Shown here: in pieces, positions 1-15,100 of the stretch
How positions within the stretch are numbered: the stretch's first letter is position 1
Layout of the letters: each line of letters begins with the position of its first letter
Assembly (NCBI GenBank): GCA_947579665.1
Contig: OX388349.1
Location: 70,932,841 to 70,996,840, forward strand
Length of the DNA stretch: 64,000 nucleotides
Direction of reading: 5' to 3'
Source: Sympetrum striolatum
Lineage: Eukaryota; Arthropoda; Insecta; Odonata; Libellulidae
Notes under the pieces: model-generated
Databases searched by the model: none
What the model was told of the DNA's origin: nothing
What the model saw: the letters and a program-made list of their open reading frames with translations, nothing else
Program-made: the position numbers and the translations under genes

Positions 1-105
1 CCTCGTCTACTTCAAAGTACAGCTCAGTAGTGGTTATGGACACCATTCCAGGAGCAACTATTCCAGGAGCTATAAGCTTTGCTTTTGTACTGATGTTAAC
101 AGGAC
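1..105 (-). CDS. Nbea: Nbea window exon 36, start of PH-BEACH, cut by window edge
   Basis: Codons 2650-2684. [20 protein letters not shown] then [15 protein letters not shown], matching human LSTPAQLIAPVVVAKG and SITTTEIYFEVDE, the first strands of the PH-BEACH domain. The exon runs off the left end of the window. Confidence 0.95.
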
Positions 106-3100
106 CTAAGATTGAGAAAATGAGTGACTTAAGTAAAAATTAAAAGTCGAAGATGAACAAGCAGCTTTCCTTTTAGTTAATTACTAAAGGTAATCTACCT
201 CCATTATTGAGATTGAGAATTCACATAGGTTAAACCAAAGGTGGTATAAAGGAAATGGGAAACAGAAGTTCTCTCTAAAAAATATTTTACATCAGCTCAT
301 ATTACTCTCTTAACTCTTTTAAAAAAAATCTTCAAAAAGATTGTCAAGCCCAAATATCTTCCTAGAGCCATTTCTAGGAAAGAATTCTGACATGCCTTAG
401 AATTTTAAGCTTTAAGATTATGCCTAAAAATGCAATGGGTCTAATAAAAATCTGGGTTATTGGAAAAAGAGATTGGTTATTCTGTATCTCAACTATAAAC
501 AGAGTCGTAACAACAGAAAAAATTGTATGAGGGTGATAAATTATTTGGTAAAATGGCAATAATAGATGGTTTGATTTAATTAAGAGCAACATGGGACATC
601 TATAATAATAATAATAAAGGATTTTGTTCAGGGCGAGATTAAGACTATCAAGTCTCTTCTTACACCTAACCCTTTGTCATGTGAGAACAGAAAGAAAGAG
701 ATAGATTGCAAAAGTACAGAGAAGAAAACTACTATGTGGATTAACCGTTTCACTACCGTGGCCATATAGGCGATTTTTGCGCATTCATAATGATATAGCC
801 CGTATGCGTGAGAATGAGATTGTACTCCTTCGTGGTTAACGGCAGACTAAAGGAAAACCTTTCCAAGTTTCTTAAGCATTCCCCCACTCATTTAAAACTG
901 ATGGGTATGAGCGTCCCGGCACGATCTCCGTACCTTGGTAAGGAACCAGAGAGCGTGCTGGCACACTCGCCATAACGAAAGGGTTAAAAAACCTAAGCTA
1001 AGAGCATAGGAAAAAATTTCCACTGCAGGAAAACACCCTCGAGAAGGGGGTGTGAAAAACCTGCAAAACCTACAGATAGAAACTAAATTAAAATTGGGTA
1101 GTAGATAAAATCTATGAGACATGTTTGAATAAAATAAATATAAATCACCAAGAAAGAAAACATACCAACAAGATCAGCATCCAGGTCTCTATCATCTGAC
1201 ATAAGTTCACTATCATCCATGAGATCATTTGACTGCAATGGCTGTTGCTGCAGTCTCGTAGCCGCCAGGTGAGCATGGAATTCTTCCCTTGCCTAATTAC
1301 ATAAGTAATTGAAATATTTTATGTAAAATATTTTCAACAAATCTAAGAGTACTATATCTTTCAACAGCTTTAGCTGATAGAATAATGAATGAAATACAAT
1401 ACCTGCAAAATGGCATCTTCAGGAGCACCATGCTCTATAGCAGCCTTCAAGGTTGCCTCAGGATGGCTGGATCCAAGAGGGTTATGGACAAACCTCTTCC
1501 TTCTGCGAGCATCATCCTCCCACACATCCAGCTTCCAGAATTCATTTCGTCTAAAGAAACAGGTAGCAGGATATTTAGTTATGCCCATAAACAACTGAGG
1601 TGACACTGAATGTTAACTGGATACATGAAATAATTCTATATTATAAATATAAAAGTCTGCCCTTTGCAGGCTTCAAGGAACTCCTGAGAATTTGCAAGAT
1701 ATTTTAATTTTAACTATCATAATAAGCAGGGTAAATTTAAAGATTAATTATTACATTATAAAACATGCAAAAGTTCCTTGAGGATTAATTTTAGGATTAC
1801 AGTAAAATTTTTCCTATGATTTTGTATGTAAAGTTTAACCGATTCATAAGTAAATACAGTAAGTTCATATCAATTACATTGAAAATGGAAAAGGAGCATT
1901 ATTTCTCTTAATTATAATAGATAAAACACATTTAAAATTATGATTTCCTCACTTTGCTTGGCCAGGATCCATATATCCCCAAGCTCCATGCTTGTTAGAC
2001 ATAATATTCACAACCTTCTCGAGCAGCCTACTAGCAATCACATTATCTCTTCTACGTGCGGCAGTTATCAAGTGATCGCACATCCTTTCTTCCTCCCTGC
2101 GATCTAACAATGTCTGAGCACATTGTGACTGTGAACAAAATAAAGGCAATGATTATATACAATAAATTATCTTCTACATAAACAAAGAATCCCATAAACC
2201 ATGCTTCTAGAGATTAAACTCAAGGTTGAAAGAGGGATTTACCTCAAAGTCAGCATGTTTCAACACATCGTCAGCTCTCATCCTGTTTAAGATAAACTCT
2301 GCTTCATTGGCAACCCTCACAATGTGATCCTTCATGGCATGAGACAGAAGTCTGAAAAACAAGAGAAAATATTAAATTTTTGAATAATATCAATAATTAT
2401 CTTGGCAAAGACTAGTATATCTTTTAACATGCACACAAGCACACAAAATAAGTATGATACATACCTTCCCTCATTGATGAGTTCAATAAAAGCAAGACCG
2501 GCATGTTTCTGAAGAGAATTTTGCCATTCCTGAGAACAAAGCAGCATCACCAGCTCCACCACAGAATTGCTATTCTTAAATGTGGTTAGACCTGCATTAA
2601 AATAAAAGTCTATTACGAAAGCTCTAGAATTTGAAACTGAGATTTTAATATTATTTTTCATTTTTTATTTATTCCATGAATATCAATGAATTTTATAGGG
2701 CTAATTCCTATCAGTGATGAAATGTAATGATAATCAACAGCTGCAATTTATACTGCCTCAATATAATGGAGAATTCTAAAAGATTTCTACATTGACACAT
2801 TTGTGAGAGTTAAGGCTAATAAAAGATATTAGTATATAAATGTTTTTTGATTAAAATGAAATAGATAAGTAGATATATTTACTATCAGAATGAAAAATTA
2901 CATCATTTACATATTTACCTATTTATATACTTTAATTTTGTGCCAAATACAAGTAAACACAGTTTAAAATAAAATGTTATTGCAAAAAATTTAAATTTCT
3001 TGTAAATTTTTATTAATGCCAGATTAAACCAATTAGAATGAAACAAGGGTTCCAATGATGATGTCAATCATATTTTAATGGTGCAGATGGAGGGTACAGT

Positions 3101-6100
3101 TTAAAAGTAGAATATGAGAGGGTTTAGCATGTATCATATTACTGTACGGAATAGAATGAATTTTATATTATATGAAAGTAAATTCTCCTTAAATATTTAC
3201 AGTTAATTTATTTTATATAGCAGGCTTTAACCATCTAAGCTACCCAGCCAGAAGCAGCTTAGATGGTTAAAGCAGTCTCCCACATAGAGGATCCCAGGTT
3301 CGATTCCCATCCCCATCAGGCTTTTTTATCTCCATTTTTCCTTAAGAATTCATACAGCATGTTAATCTTAATTAATTGATATATAAGTTCCAAGAATTAT
3401 AAATATGGAATTACTTGCCGATCTATTGCAGTCTAACAACGATTATGTGGTGGGACAACTGTGATTCAACCACATGTCACTCACTAAATGTCACTTGGCA
3501 AGTATTAATCCTGCTTGGGGCTATAGTACCATTTATTTAACTGATAGATTCTTATTTAATCTTTCTGCACACATTAATTAATTTTTCATGGCCAGTAAAG
3601 CAGTTTCCCTGGTATAATCTTAAGACCAAGGTAAAACACCCACCTTTCCCCTCCATGAGCAGCTCCTGTCCATGAGATCCCACCAAAGTTTTCGAGAGAA
3701 AAGGTGCAAAATCGACCATGATCTCCCTAAGCAAGGGGCAAACTGACCCCAAGGCAGTCTCCAGCTTCTGAGTGAGGCTTGCCTCTCTTGAAGGCGTGGG
3801 CATACTCAAACCTTCAGGCAAACCCTTAATGGGCAATTCGTCTGGCCTCGTCTGCGACTGGTGAGAATGAGACTGAGGGCCATGGTGATGGGAGTGATGA
3901 GCATGGGGATGGTGCATGGGCCCTCCCCCTTCTCCTGAGGAAGTGGAAGATGTTGGGGATGCCTGGTGGTGGTGGTGGTGATGGTGGTGATGATGATGAG
4001 GATGGTGCGAATGATGGGAGTGTTGGTCCACCCTCACCACGGAGATGTCACTCCCTTGTTTGTCTGTCCTTTCTTCTCCTCCTGAATCACCACTCTCTCT
4101 GCTTCCATGAACTGAGGAAAAAATTGGTGTTTAATGCTCATTAATAACATTCACGTAACTTGAAACTGTAACTGAAGGTACTGGTAAAAATTTTATTGTT
4201 GTTTCTAATGGTATCAAAAAGTCTTTTGCATTATAGTAGACTCATACTTCCTAAAATGTCCTGTTTAATTATCATTTATTTCTTTTACTTATCCTATTTA
4301 TTATATCATATTTGTATCCTTTATCGCCCATACTGTCTTATCTTTTACACACTCAACCTTTGATTAATCTCTTCAACAATTTCTTTCCTCTCAATATCTG
4401 AATGACTGCAAATTATGGAATGTTCAAGAGGTGATCTCAGATTTTTTTGTGACACAAATGTTAGCAAATTTAAAGAATTTCTGTTTAATTCAAAGTAATA
4501 ATACAAAGTTTTATTCAGCATAATATGCTGTCTTTAGCTACTTTGTTTGTTCTGAAGGTATGAAAAAAGATTGAAAAGAAAAATATTTTTTATACTCTTT
4601 TAAATACTAATACCAATAATTGTAAGATTATTAGCCATATTATTAGCATTAATGTTTGGATAGAAAATTTTACACTGCACAGCAAAGAGATAATGGGAAT
4701 GGAATAATAGAAAAAGAACCACTCTGAATGAAATGCACAAGGTTAATTCAAATCTTTTTGAATATGAAACATTTGTTTCTCAGCTTTAAGTCCTCAGAAA
4801 TGTAGAAGAAAAAAGGGAGAAAAATGTTGTCTATTTTTCTAATGCAAACCACACCATAATTACAATTTTCCTATAGAAAATCCTAACTTTATGCAAAGAA
4901 AAGGAATGGTGAAATAGTTTTTAATAGGTGTAAATTAAGTTCTAGTGTAACTATATCAAACAATAATTCCATAATTATTATGATTAAATACCAAAGAAAG
5001 AGTAACATAATTATTACTCACCTCTAGAATGAGCCAGGTTGTGGATATTCCTATGATCTTCCTTACTGGATACTGTTTCACCTTCTTCGTTTAGATTGAC
5101 ATCAGTCCAACTTTCATCACTGTTAGCATTTTTACATTCCTCCTGAAGAATATCATTTGTAGGTTGGGAGTCTATACTACCTTCATTGACATTCATATTC
5201 AATCCACTAACTTCTTCAACTGATTCAGCACTCTGAAATGGAATTGATGTAATTGAAGAAAGCCTGACTGAAATCCAGCATAGATACTAGAGGCAATTGG
5301 AGATGTTAATTAGATCATGCACCAAAACCAAGAACTAAAATGATCCTCCCAAACTTTTACAGTTTCTAATTCAAATGGTCGTCACAATTCCACCAATGCA
5401 GAGGAGATCAAATGATATTTAATTTTCCATTTCCAACTCAAACAAATGTCAAATCAATTGAAAAAGCATAGGGAGAGCATTCACCAAGGTTAAGAGCCAT
5501 GAACCAATTCCAAGAAATTAAGACCACAGTCAATTAATATCAAAAATACAAATAAATAACAAAAATAAGATTTTAAACCTATTATTAAAGGAATAGATAA
5601 AGGATAGATTTCCATAATGCTAGAACTCAACATTATCGAGCAAACTTTTGTTTGATATTTAACAGGAAGTAAAAAGAATCTTTAAATTATCAACAAAAGA
5701 AAAATGAACAACTATTTATTATGAATTAAAGGTTTTATTATAGAACAAGAAAAATTATGATTTAAATCAATATTTGTAGTTACAAACAAAATATTAATTT
5801 TGTGGCATAATTTAGAATAGAAATATTTTACCCTATATTTTTAGTTAATCTATTTTGTACAGCCATTCCAATAATTCAACAAAAAACAACAATTTAAATT
5901 AAAAATTAGACATTTATCAACGGAAATCATAAAAAAATCAAACGCACTGAAAATCAAAAATGATTATTTACCATAAAATTACAATCTTCTTAATTTACAG
6001 AACACATGCAGAGGAGAGATTTCTAAAGATTAGCTCTTCAAAGAGGAAACACAAAGTTTTTGGTTGATAAAAGCAAAATAAAATAGATACAAAATAATAA

Positions 6101-9100
6101 GAATTTCCATTACTGCACAATATTCAAATTTCAATTTTTACAATTTATATATGCAACTGAAATTTGTCAGCCTTTATTTCAGCGATGAGGGAAAACTTTT
6201 ACAAGCTTGGTGTTACAAAGCATATATCTGACACAACAGGCCCATAGTAAAGTTTTCCATCGAAGCCTTTACCTTGTTAGAATGTGGATGATGTTCAGTT
6301 CTCATGGGAGCATGTCTCCCATACCTCAAGCCATCCTGTGGATCTACATCATAATTGTGAGCAGTTAAGGAAGGTTGGGAAGATCTGGGCCTTGCGCTAC
6401 CCTAAATTTTCAGGAGTATGCAGCGCATGTTAAGTTTAGAGAAGAAAACCACAGCAAAGGGGATGCATGAGAGATGAAAATGCACTACAAGTAGTCCTCA
6501 TACAATAAAAATGCCTTTCGAGCAAGAATTGTAAAGCTAACGTTGCCTTTCAAAAAAGCTAGATATTTCTTTGATCTGATAGTTGATGTACTAGTTAATT
6601 TTTCCATCATTTACGTATACATCCTGAACAATGAATCATAAAAACGAAATTTATTAATACTATCCCAATAGAAGCTCATAATATTTATGAATGTCTGAAA
6701 CTTAAGCCACACTTTCCTTGATTAGTATGATATTTGCAATGATCTGCAAATCAAATATCAATAGAAGGTATACTTCTTCTTAGACTGAATTCTTCAAGAA
6801 AATCTTATTAAATAATCAAGTTAAAAACATTACAGCCATTAAAATAAGGCTGAAATAGCATTAAATTGCGATTCATTTTTATGATACATTTTTATACAGG
6901 TAAAAGTTGTAAATAGACTAAATATTGCTTGAGGAATACCAGTATTGCATTTAAGCATTAATTACATAAGAGACAGAAATTCACATAGCTTATTATTTAC
7001 AGGAGCAAGTGAATGCAAGAGACACCTAGCATTCAACATTAAAGTCATCATAACAACCTTAGCCAAGTTATGGTCCAAATTAGAAGGATGCCTTATGCAT
7101 GGGTTATTTACAAAACATACAAATATCATGCTCAAAATATTTAATTGTACCCACAATAGCAAACTAAACCAAGATAGAAAAAAAGTCAGCTTTTAAAGAT
7201 ATAGCATGAAAATAAAGAACTACACAGTACCTAATCCCACATACTGGACACATATACAGGAATAGTCATATTGTATGATTTTTTCAACAAATCCAGTTTA
7301 CAAAGAATATATAAAAAAAGTTACTCAGTTTAAATTTAAGTGGGATTAGCTACTCGTGATGTGAAATATAATGATCCAAATCCTTTTCCAAGAGAAAATT
7401 CCATAAATAATATTCTATAATTTTCCTAAAATTAAAGTATCATTATAATTACCATATTTTCAGTGTTAGGTATTTACATTTTTGTTAAAAATAATCTAAT
7501 ATTGAATGGGTTTCTGAAATTTGAAATATCAAATCAAGAAAATTACAAAACACTTATCAAGTAAACAACCCTAATAAGAAAGTATGAACTAATCATTGAA
7601 ACATTGATTCAATGAAATTTTTTTCAGAAATCAAACATCAGAATTTCCTTACTTAAATTGGAATATTCAATGATTGTAAGAGTTAAATTTATCTGTTGAT
7701 GTACCACAAACTTTTAATTAGATGCTTAACTTAGCCATAAATTAATTAAGACAGGCCAATGACAAAAAATTTATACGAAAATTAGAAATAATCATCAAAC
7801 TTGAAAAACTAAATAATTTCTCATCAAAATATCCACACATAATAATTTAATATTTATAAAAAAAGGAAGTACTTCTTTAAATTTTTTATGTTTAATGAAT
7901 GATCATAGAGCAAATTTAAATATTTCTCTACCTAATAATGAAATATGGCCAGGCTTTACTTCTCATTTCTAATGTAAATTCATCATACTATCAAAGTAAT
8001 AATAAATAATTCAAACTTAGGGGAATGCCTAGCTTATGTCTATATATATATTTTATAAATTCTTACATTTGGATAACAACTCATTAACACTGAAAACATG
8101 GAGTAAATTTGATTTGTATCCTTTTAATTATGATGTTCATTTTGATGAAAGAAGTTAACGTTAGAGGAATAGATATAAATAGCAAATTAGCAAAGCAAGG
8201 AAGCTGTTGCAAATAGGTAAAGTAGGCATTTAGGAATTCATCACCTTAATTGACGTAGGCCCACTGGAGTGAGCATCATTATCTGCTAGGACGGATGAAT
8301 TGTTCTCATCAACCACAATCACTTCATATTCTCCATCATCAGCATCTTCATGGGATATCTGACGCTGAATTCCCCTGGTCTGAGCTGTAAAAGGACATGC
8401 AAGACTTCCTGTTTTTATGCAAATGGATGGTTTTACTACCTCAAACATTTAAAGTCACTTCATTTATATAGCAGTTCATAAAAGCGAGGCTACATGCATG
8501 GTTAGAGAAGCAATTTACAGGGATGCTTTTCACCATTACTAATCAGGATATTTTAAAATGAATTTCAACCTTCCATCTAATTAATTTGTCTAATGAATCA
8601 GGGAATTAGCATAAAATAACTTAGCAAAATTTAACTTCTATCAAGGACAAAATATATATTATGAATGAGCGTAACGGGAATCATGTTTGATCAACAACTT
8701 TGACAGGTTTTGGAGCCTCTTGAAGAACTGTAATCATAGAAGACAATGATAATAAAAGAACAGGCAATGGTACAGAAACAATAAATGCAATACAATGGCT
8801 TGCAGGTGCTGGAATGACTGATTAAGTCCTCGATAAATTACACAGGTTCCACATGCTGTAAGCAAAAAAAATTAAAAATAAAGATGGTGTTTTATCAATC
8901 CATCAATTTCTTGCTTTCACTGAGTGCTAAAAATGAGAAGATAAAAGAAAATAAATTAAAGCCAAATTTTCCCCAAAAAGCAGCTATACCCATGCAATGA
9001 TCACTGCCAACTACAGTTTGTACAGCAGAGATTGAGATAAAAGACTAAGAAACGGGAGCTGAATTAGCTTTAATTCATAATGCTTTCTTTGTGGGCCAAA

Positions 9101-12100
9101 AGAATAGACATATTAATGTAATTTGTCTACCCATTCTCAATTTGTGCTGTACAGACCTCAACTACAACAATCTTCAAAGCAACAGCTGCTTCACAGGAGA
9201 TGTGCATGGGACAGCCAGGAACAATAAGGATATAATAACAATTCTTGAGGACAATGAGCAGACAAAATAAGTCTCAGTCCAACAATCACATAAACTAAAA
9301 ACAGTACATAATTGGTGGGTCCTACTGCAAGAAATTGGGTGAGGGTAGCCACATCACCTAAGAATAAGCTCTCCGTACGGGGGCATTTTGATTACCTTGA
9401 CCGTGGCCTGAATTTCTATACCTAGACGAACGCATGTGGGCTGGGCCAACGAGTTTGTGATTTCTGAAGAAGGGAGAAGAGGAGGAAGAAGGATTTGAGT
9501 TGACTGAGGGACGCCTCGCAAACTGTTGATGCGAGGGGTGGTGGTGATGGTGGTGGTGGTGATAATGGTGATGGGGAGCACCCTGGTGGACATGCTGAGC
9601 ACCGACTGCCTGCTGCTGTGCATGCTGGAGCTGCTGCTGTGTCGCCACCTGGTGGTGGTGGGCCGAGGCAGCTGATTGCACCGAGTTGGGATGGGCAGTG
9701 GGGAGGAACTGGGGGCAGACGTGATGCGACCACTGGGGGAAGAGGGGGCGGTTTGGAGGGGGAGGAGGGGGCTGGGGCAGTGGGGGTGGCTGCTGAGGTC
9801 GGGATCCCATGTCGCCTGAAGCATATCGGATTAGGAGAGCAAAAAAATGAGTGAATCGGAAGAAAGGGATGGATGAAAGAAGAAAAAGAGAAAATGACAC
9901 CAGAACAATTCCACTCTTAAATTAGTTGACTCAGAAATTCTAAAGGACAATTTCGGTATCCATGACAATGAAGGATTCTATGTTGATGAGGAGTTATTAG
10001 AAATGGACACTATTTTGCCTCAGAATTGGAGCTAATCAATCCTAAACCCAAGGAATAGGCTGAGTATACTGTGGTGGAAAATAAAATTATGGTAATTATC
10101 ATGCTAAATTAAAACCATGGAGCACTTATTTAGGATGAATTACGTAATAAATTGAGCAAATATTTTTTTAAAGCTAATCTAACTTATTGTAGTGCTCTAT
10201 TGCCTATACTTCCTTTCAAGTAATCTAATGAAAAACCAGCAAACCATTAACACCCATAATTTATGGATTCATTATGAAAATAATTCTTTACATTTAAAAA
10301 TATAAAAATTATAAAAAAATAGCCCAGACATTGAATGAATTAGAGAGTAATTGCATCAAATTAGTGTAGCTTTGATTAACCAGCTGCAGTGGGGGAGTGG
10401 GTAGCGTACTAGCACTCCAATGCCAAGGTCCCGGGTTCAAATCCCAGCTAGTCTTATTTTTCTAGCAATGGAATGGTTGTGTGTGTATGTAAATAGTAAT
10501 AATTATTGAAATAGATGTGATTGGGATCTTCCTGTTTCCATTAGATAAGTTATTATTATTATTCAGAGATTCTCCTAATATGTAACTTAGAATGACAGAA
10601 TTAAATGGTTCATCAAGTTGAATTACCCTGTTTTTATGCTTCTTTCATGATATTTAAAATTAACTAATGAGTTTGTTTACTGAGAGAAAAGAAAAATGAT
10701 TCTGCTTCCAAATAATATAGTTTATTCTTTTCAAGAAGCTTATCAAACAGATTTTTTCTTTTGATAGGATATTCTAGTTTTCCTCTATTTAACTTTGTGT
10801 AGTTCATAAAAATAACAAGAGGCTGAACTCATAGTGTCCATGTCTTTCTTAATGAATGGGTTATTAATGGCTAATATTTGAATCATTCAAATCAATTACT
10901 TAACAAAGTATAAAATTATTCATCATTGACACAATCTTAGGAGCCAAGTAGTTTTCTCATAACTATTCGTAGAATTGTTTATCACCAATTAATTTGCGTA
11001 AGAGATGTTAGCAGAAAGGATGAAAAAGTTAGCTGAAATTTTCCAAAAAGGAATGGGTGAGCCACTCTATGAAAATGTGAGGGGACATAAACACATAAAT
11101 GATGGACCATCATGTTGAATTGTCCTCTAAATGAAAAATTATCTTTAAATGTATTTGACTAGAAATTGGGGCAAATCCTGAAAGTAAATCTCATTTCACA
11201 CAGGATATTTATTCATAGTAATTGCTCATAGAATTCTAAAGGTGTAATTAAACCAAATTCTTCAATTTGATAAAGTATACCTGTGAAAACATAAAGAAAT
11301 TCAAAATGTAATAGCCACATTAGTAAAATTACAATACGTTGAAAACATAAATTATCAACACAAACATATAATAATTTAAAAATTGATAAATTAATGAATA
11401 ATTAATAACATATTCTCCTAAACAACTCAAAGTAAAAACTAATGTTTAATATATTTGTAATGTTTTATTTTGGAAATACAAGGGTTTCTTATTCAAAAGA
11501 TCCCTGGAAGAGAATTACCTCATAATAAATCATTTCTTCAATAAAATCCTGACATTTAACTCTCAATGCTTTGATAGCAGATTTCAATGTAACCCTAAGA
11601 AAATTATTCTTCATTCTCATAAAATACTTTTGAAATTCCTGAATTTACCCGATTGTAAGCTGACACTGGACCTACTCAGTCTTCTATAAGTACTGTTGCC
11701 TCACCTACTTTAAAATTAAATCAATGCATAAAGTTAACTAAACTTCAATATTTCCTTACTGCATTCTGAATTTTAAAGTCAACTAGTTCAAGAATTACAG
11801 GTAGGATAAAGGAGTTATGCAAATTATAAACTGAAATGTACATGGGATGAGCATATATTCCAATGAAATATAAAATAAAATAAAGAGGTCTGCTTAAAAC
11901 CGGGTAAATTTTGAAAAAGCAAACAGCATTGTGAATGTGCAACAATTATCAAACCTATTTTATTCCTATAGGACTAGCACAATCTTGGGTCTAACACGAG
12001 TGATAAAAACCACACTTTAACAAAACAAACTATGATGTTATAACTATGCAAACAGCAATTTCAATCAACATTAGTCCTAACATATGCAAAATTTTCATGC

Positions 12101-15100
12101 CATGTTAATGTGTGGATTGCAGTTAAGCTGTCATGCTACCCAGGTAAACAAGCCACGCAATTAGTGTCTTGTTTGGCAAAAATAAGCTTTTCTTTCCATG
12201 TAGGATTATTCTTCTTGTGAGGTGCATGTGGTTATTGTTACATCTATTTTCTTATTTCCACTCAAATATTATGATAAAATCCACAAGGAATATAAAGCAT
12301 GATTGCTGGCTGGTGCAAGGGTGATCCTATAAGTCATGTGAAACTATATGTTCTGTGCAGAATACAATACTCTAGTTTTTTTGCCAAAGACATTTCTCAC
12401 AAAAATTCATAACACTTCAAAAACAGTAGTCATTATATAATATATAATCCAATCAACAGATAAAATAATTTAAAAGAATCTTGGAGAGAGCATTATCATT
12501 AGAACATATTCATGTAAAGAGAACATAAAGTAGATATGAATTGAAGAACTAAATCTTAAATTAATAACAATAAAATATTAATAATAAAAAGGAATCAAAT
12601 ACAAAGAAATATTTATCCTCACCATGATGGGAAGTGCCATTGCTACGCATTGGAGCAGCAGGGCTTGGGGAAGTTGGTGTCAGAGGTGGCTCCAATATAT
12701 CTCTGTACTTAGAAACCATCAACACTGAGATGAAATAGACGATGGCTAGAGACAAAAACTGAGCTTGTTTGGTCTCCTCCTATTAATGAAATGCACAATT
12801 TTAACCACATCTTCTTAAATAATTATTTTGCTTCATAATATGGATAGCTGTATTATTTACTCTACCAAATTTCTCATGAGGAATATTAACACAAAATGAA
12901 AACAATTTGCAATTGACCCAATAAACTTGTTCCAACACATGTGAGAAATAAATTTAAGTCAGATTTTAAATAAATTAAAGTAAAGTAAACTTACCACATC
13001 TCTATAGATCACAGCACGAAGTCTATTCACATCCATATCCTGAAGCAGCTTTTCTGGATCTTTGACAGGGCTTGATTGGCTGGCCAAATTTTCAACAATG
13101 TTCTATATCAAAAAGGAAAGGATTATTAAAAGATGGAAAGGAAACATTTAATCAACATCACACCATCAATCAAGTGATATTACATTATATTGCAATCAAA
13201 GACATTGCAGCACATGAGAGATGTAGCAATTAGAAAACAGAAAAGGAATAAGTTGTAATACAATATTTTTAATGATTTTGAGAACACACAAAATAATATT
13301 TGAGTATTTTACGTTTCACTTCATAAAGATTGTTAAGATCATTTTTAAATTTTACACATGTATGTAGGTTTTTGCATCACTAATAATTGATAATCATAAT
13401 TAGCAAGGTGATGTAACAGTCATATATCGCAATAGTAATTTTCAAACTACTCTTATAAAGTACTCATTCAAAGGTAACGTTCAGAAAGGATTGGTTCAAT
13501 TTATCCACAAGAGAATCAAATTGCAATTTCATCAAATTAATCAAAATTGTGCATTTAGTAATACATCTACAACACCGACCAGAATATTTTTACATGTGAT
13601 ATAACTTTTACTTAAATTAGAGCAAAATACCTTTGGAGATGCTTGAACACCTCTGATCAAAGATTGCAAATGAGCTGTTTTATTGGAAATATTATTGTTG
13701 GACATAGCAGGAGGGGAGAGGATGGGCATTGGACGGCTTCGCTCCTTGCATTCCAAACAATTCCTCACAGCACAAGTGCAAACCTAAAAGGATATAAACA
13801 TAAGTAATAAAGTGGAGTAGTATCATATTTTAATCATAGAAATCAAGAGATTTTAAGCAAAAGAAGAAACTTGAATTTGAAAATTCATAATAACATGAAA
13901 CAGATGAAAAATTGTATTATAATGCTATGAAATGATGAAAAAAATAAGTAATATTATTCACTGCATTTCATGTGTTGAAGTTGGCATGATTTTACAAGCA
14001 TTCAAATGAATTATGTGATGAAACAGCACAGCATTTTATCCTAAAGAATACCACAATATATAAGAGAATTCAATTACTGTAAGAGCATTTGCATTCCATA
14101 ATATGTAGGCTAGATATAAACTCTTACATCCTAGAATTCTTAGAAAAACAAGTATGATCAGAGATACGTACTTCAAAATCATATTAGCCTTACATTCAAA
14201 ATGAGCAACAAAGTCTGTGTTTGCAGAAATAAATAAATTTGCATAATTTTATGGATTATTTTTACATATTTCTACTTCAAACATGTTGAAAAACTAATTA
14301 AGACAAAATAGCAGCAAAATATAAATAAAATTTACATTAGCTTTAACATAAAAACTATTAACTGATGTTCTCTTTACTATTCTGCAATTGTACTTACCAG
14401 TCGGAGGCATTGCCTAAGTATTCCACCGCTTGACATATTCTTCTCAGCTTCAAGCTCTCCAAAATTCAATGAACTAGCAAATATGAGAACATCTGCCATA
14501 TTCACAAGTCGCTGAAGGAAGGAAACTGCAACTTCAATGGGCATACCCTGAGTGGGCTCAATCACATCCAGCTCATTCTAAAAATAAACATTATCTTTAT
14601 GTTAGCTTCATTTTACATGAATAAACGATGTATCTTGAGAGACTTAAAATGCTCATCTTACTAAATTGATTCACATTTATTTTGTTAAGTTGTCAATATA
14701 TGCATGCATGTAGGTATGCATGTACCAACAGTACTTGAACAGAGATCAAAAATGGAAATGGCATGAAAGAAATCATCCATAACTATATTATAAAGTCTAA
14801 AACCGGGGCAACCATTAGAATTGGCAAGATGGCATCTTAAATTATACTCACATTTGGAGAAGTGGCAGAGGCCAAAAGTGGGAGTAGGCCACCGCATGCA
14901 ATGATGAGGTTATCAGCCAACTGAGAGATGAGGTGCACTGTATTCACAACAAATATTGCATTCTCTCCGCTATTCACAAAATCAAGGACTGATTTTGTGG
15001 AATGGCTGAAAAAGGAAGATGAACTAGAAATTATAATACTCCATTAGCACAGTTTCAAAATTAATCATAGAGTTCAAATTATAATAGCAAGGAATACCTC

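Noticed and set aside
10385..10460. Functional tRNA gene
   Set aside because: Boxes A and B are present, but the acceptor stem does not pair, and the same head plus extra body recurs at 51218, so it is a SINE.
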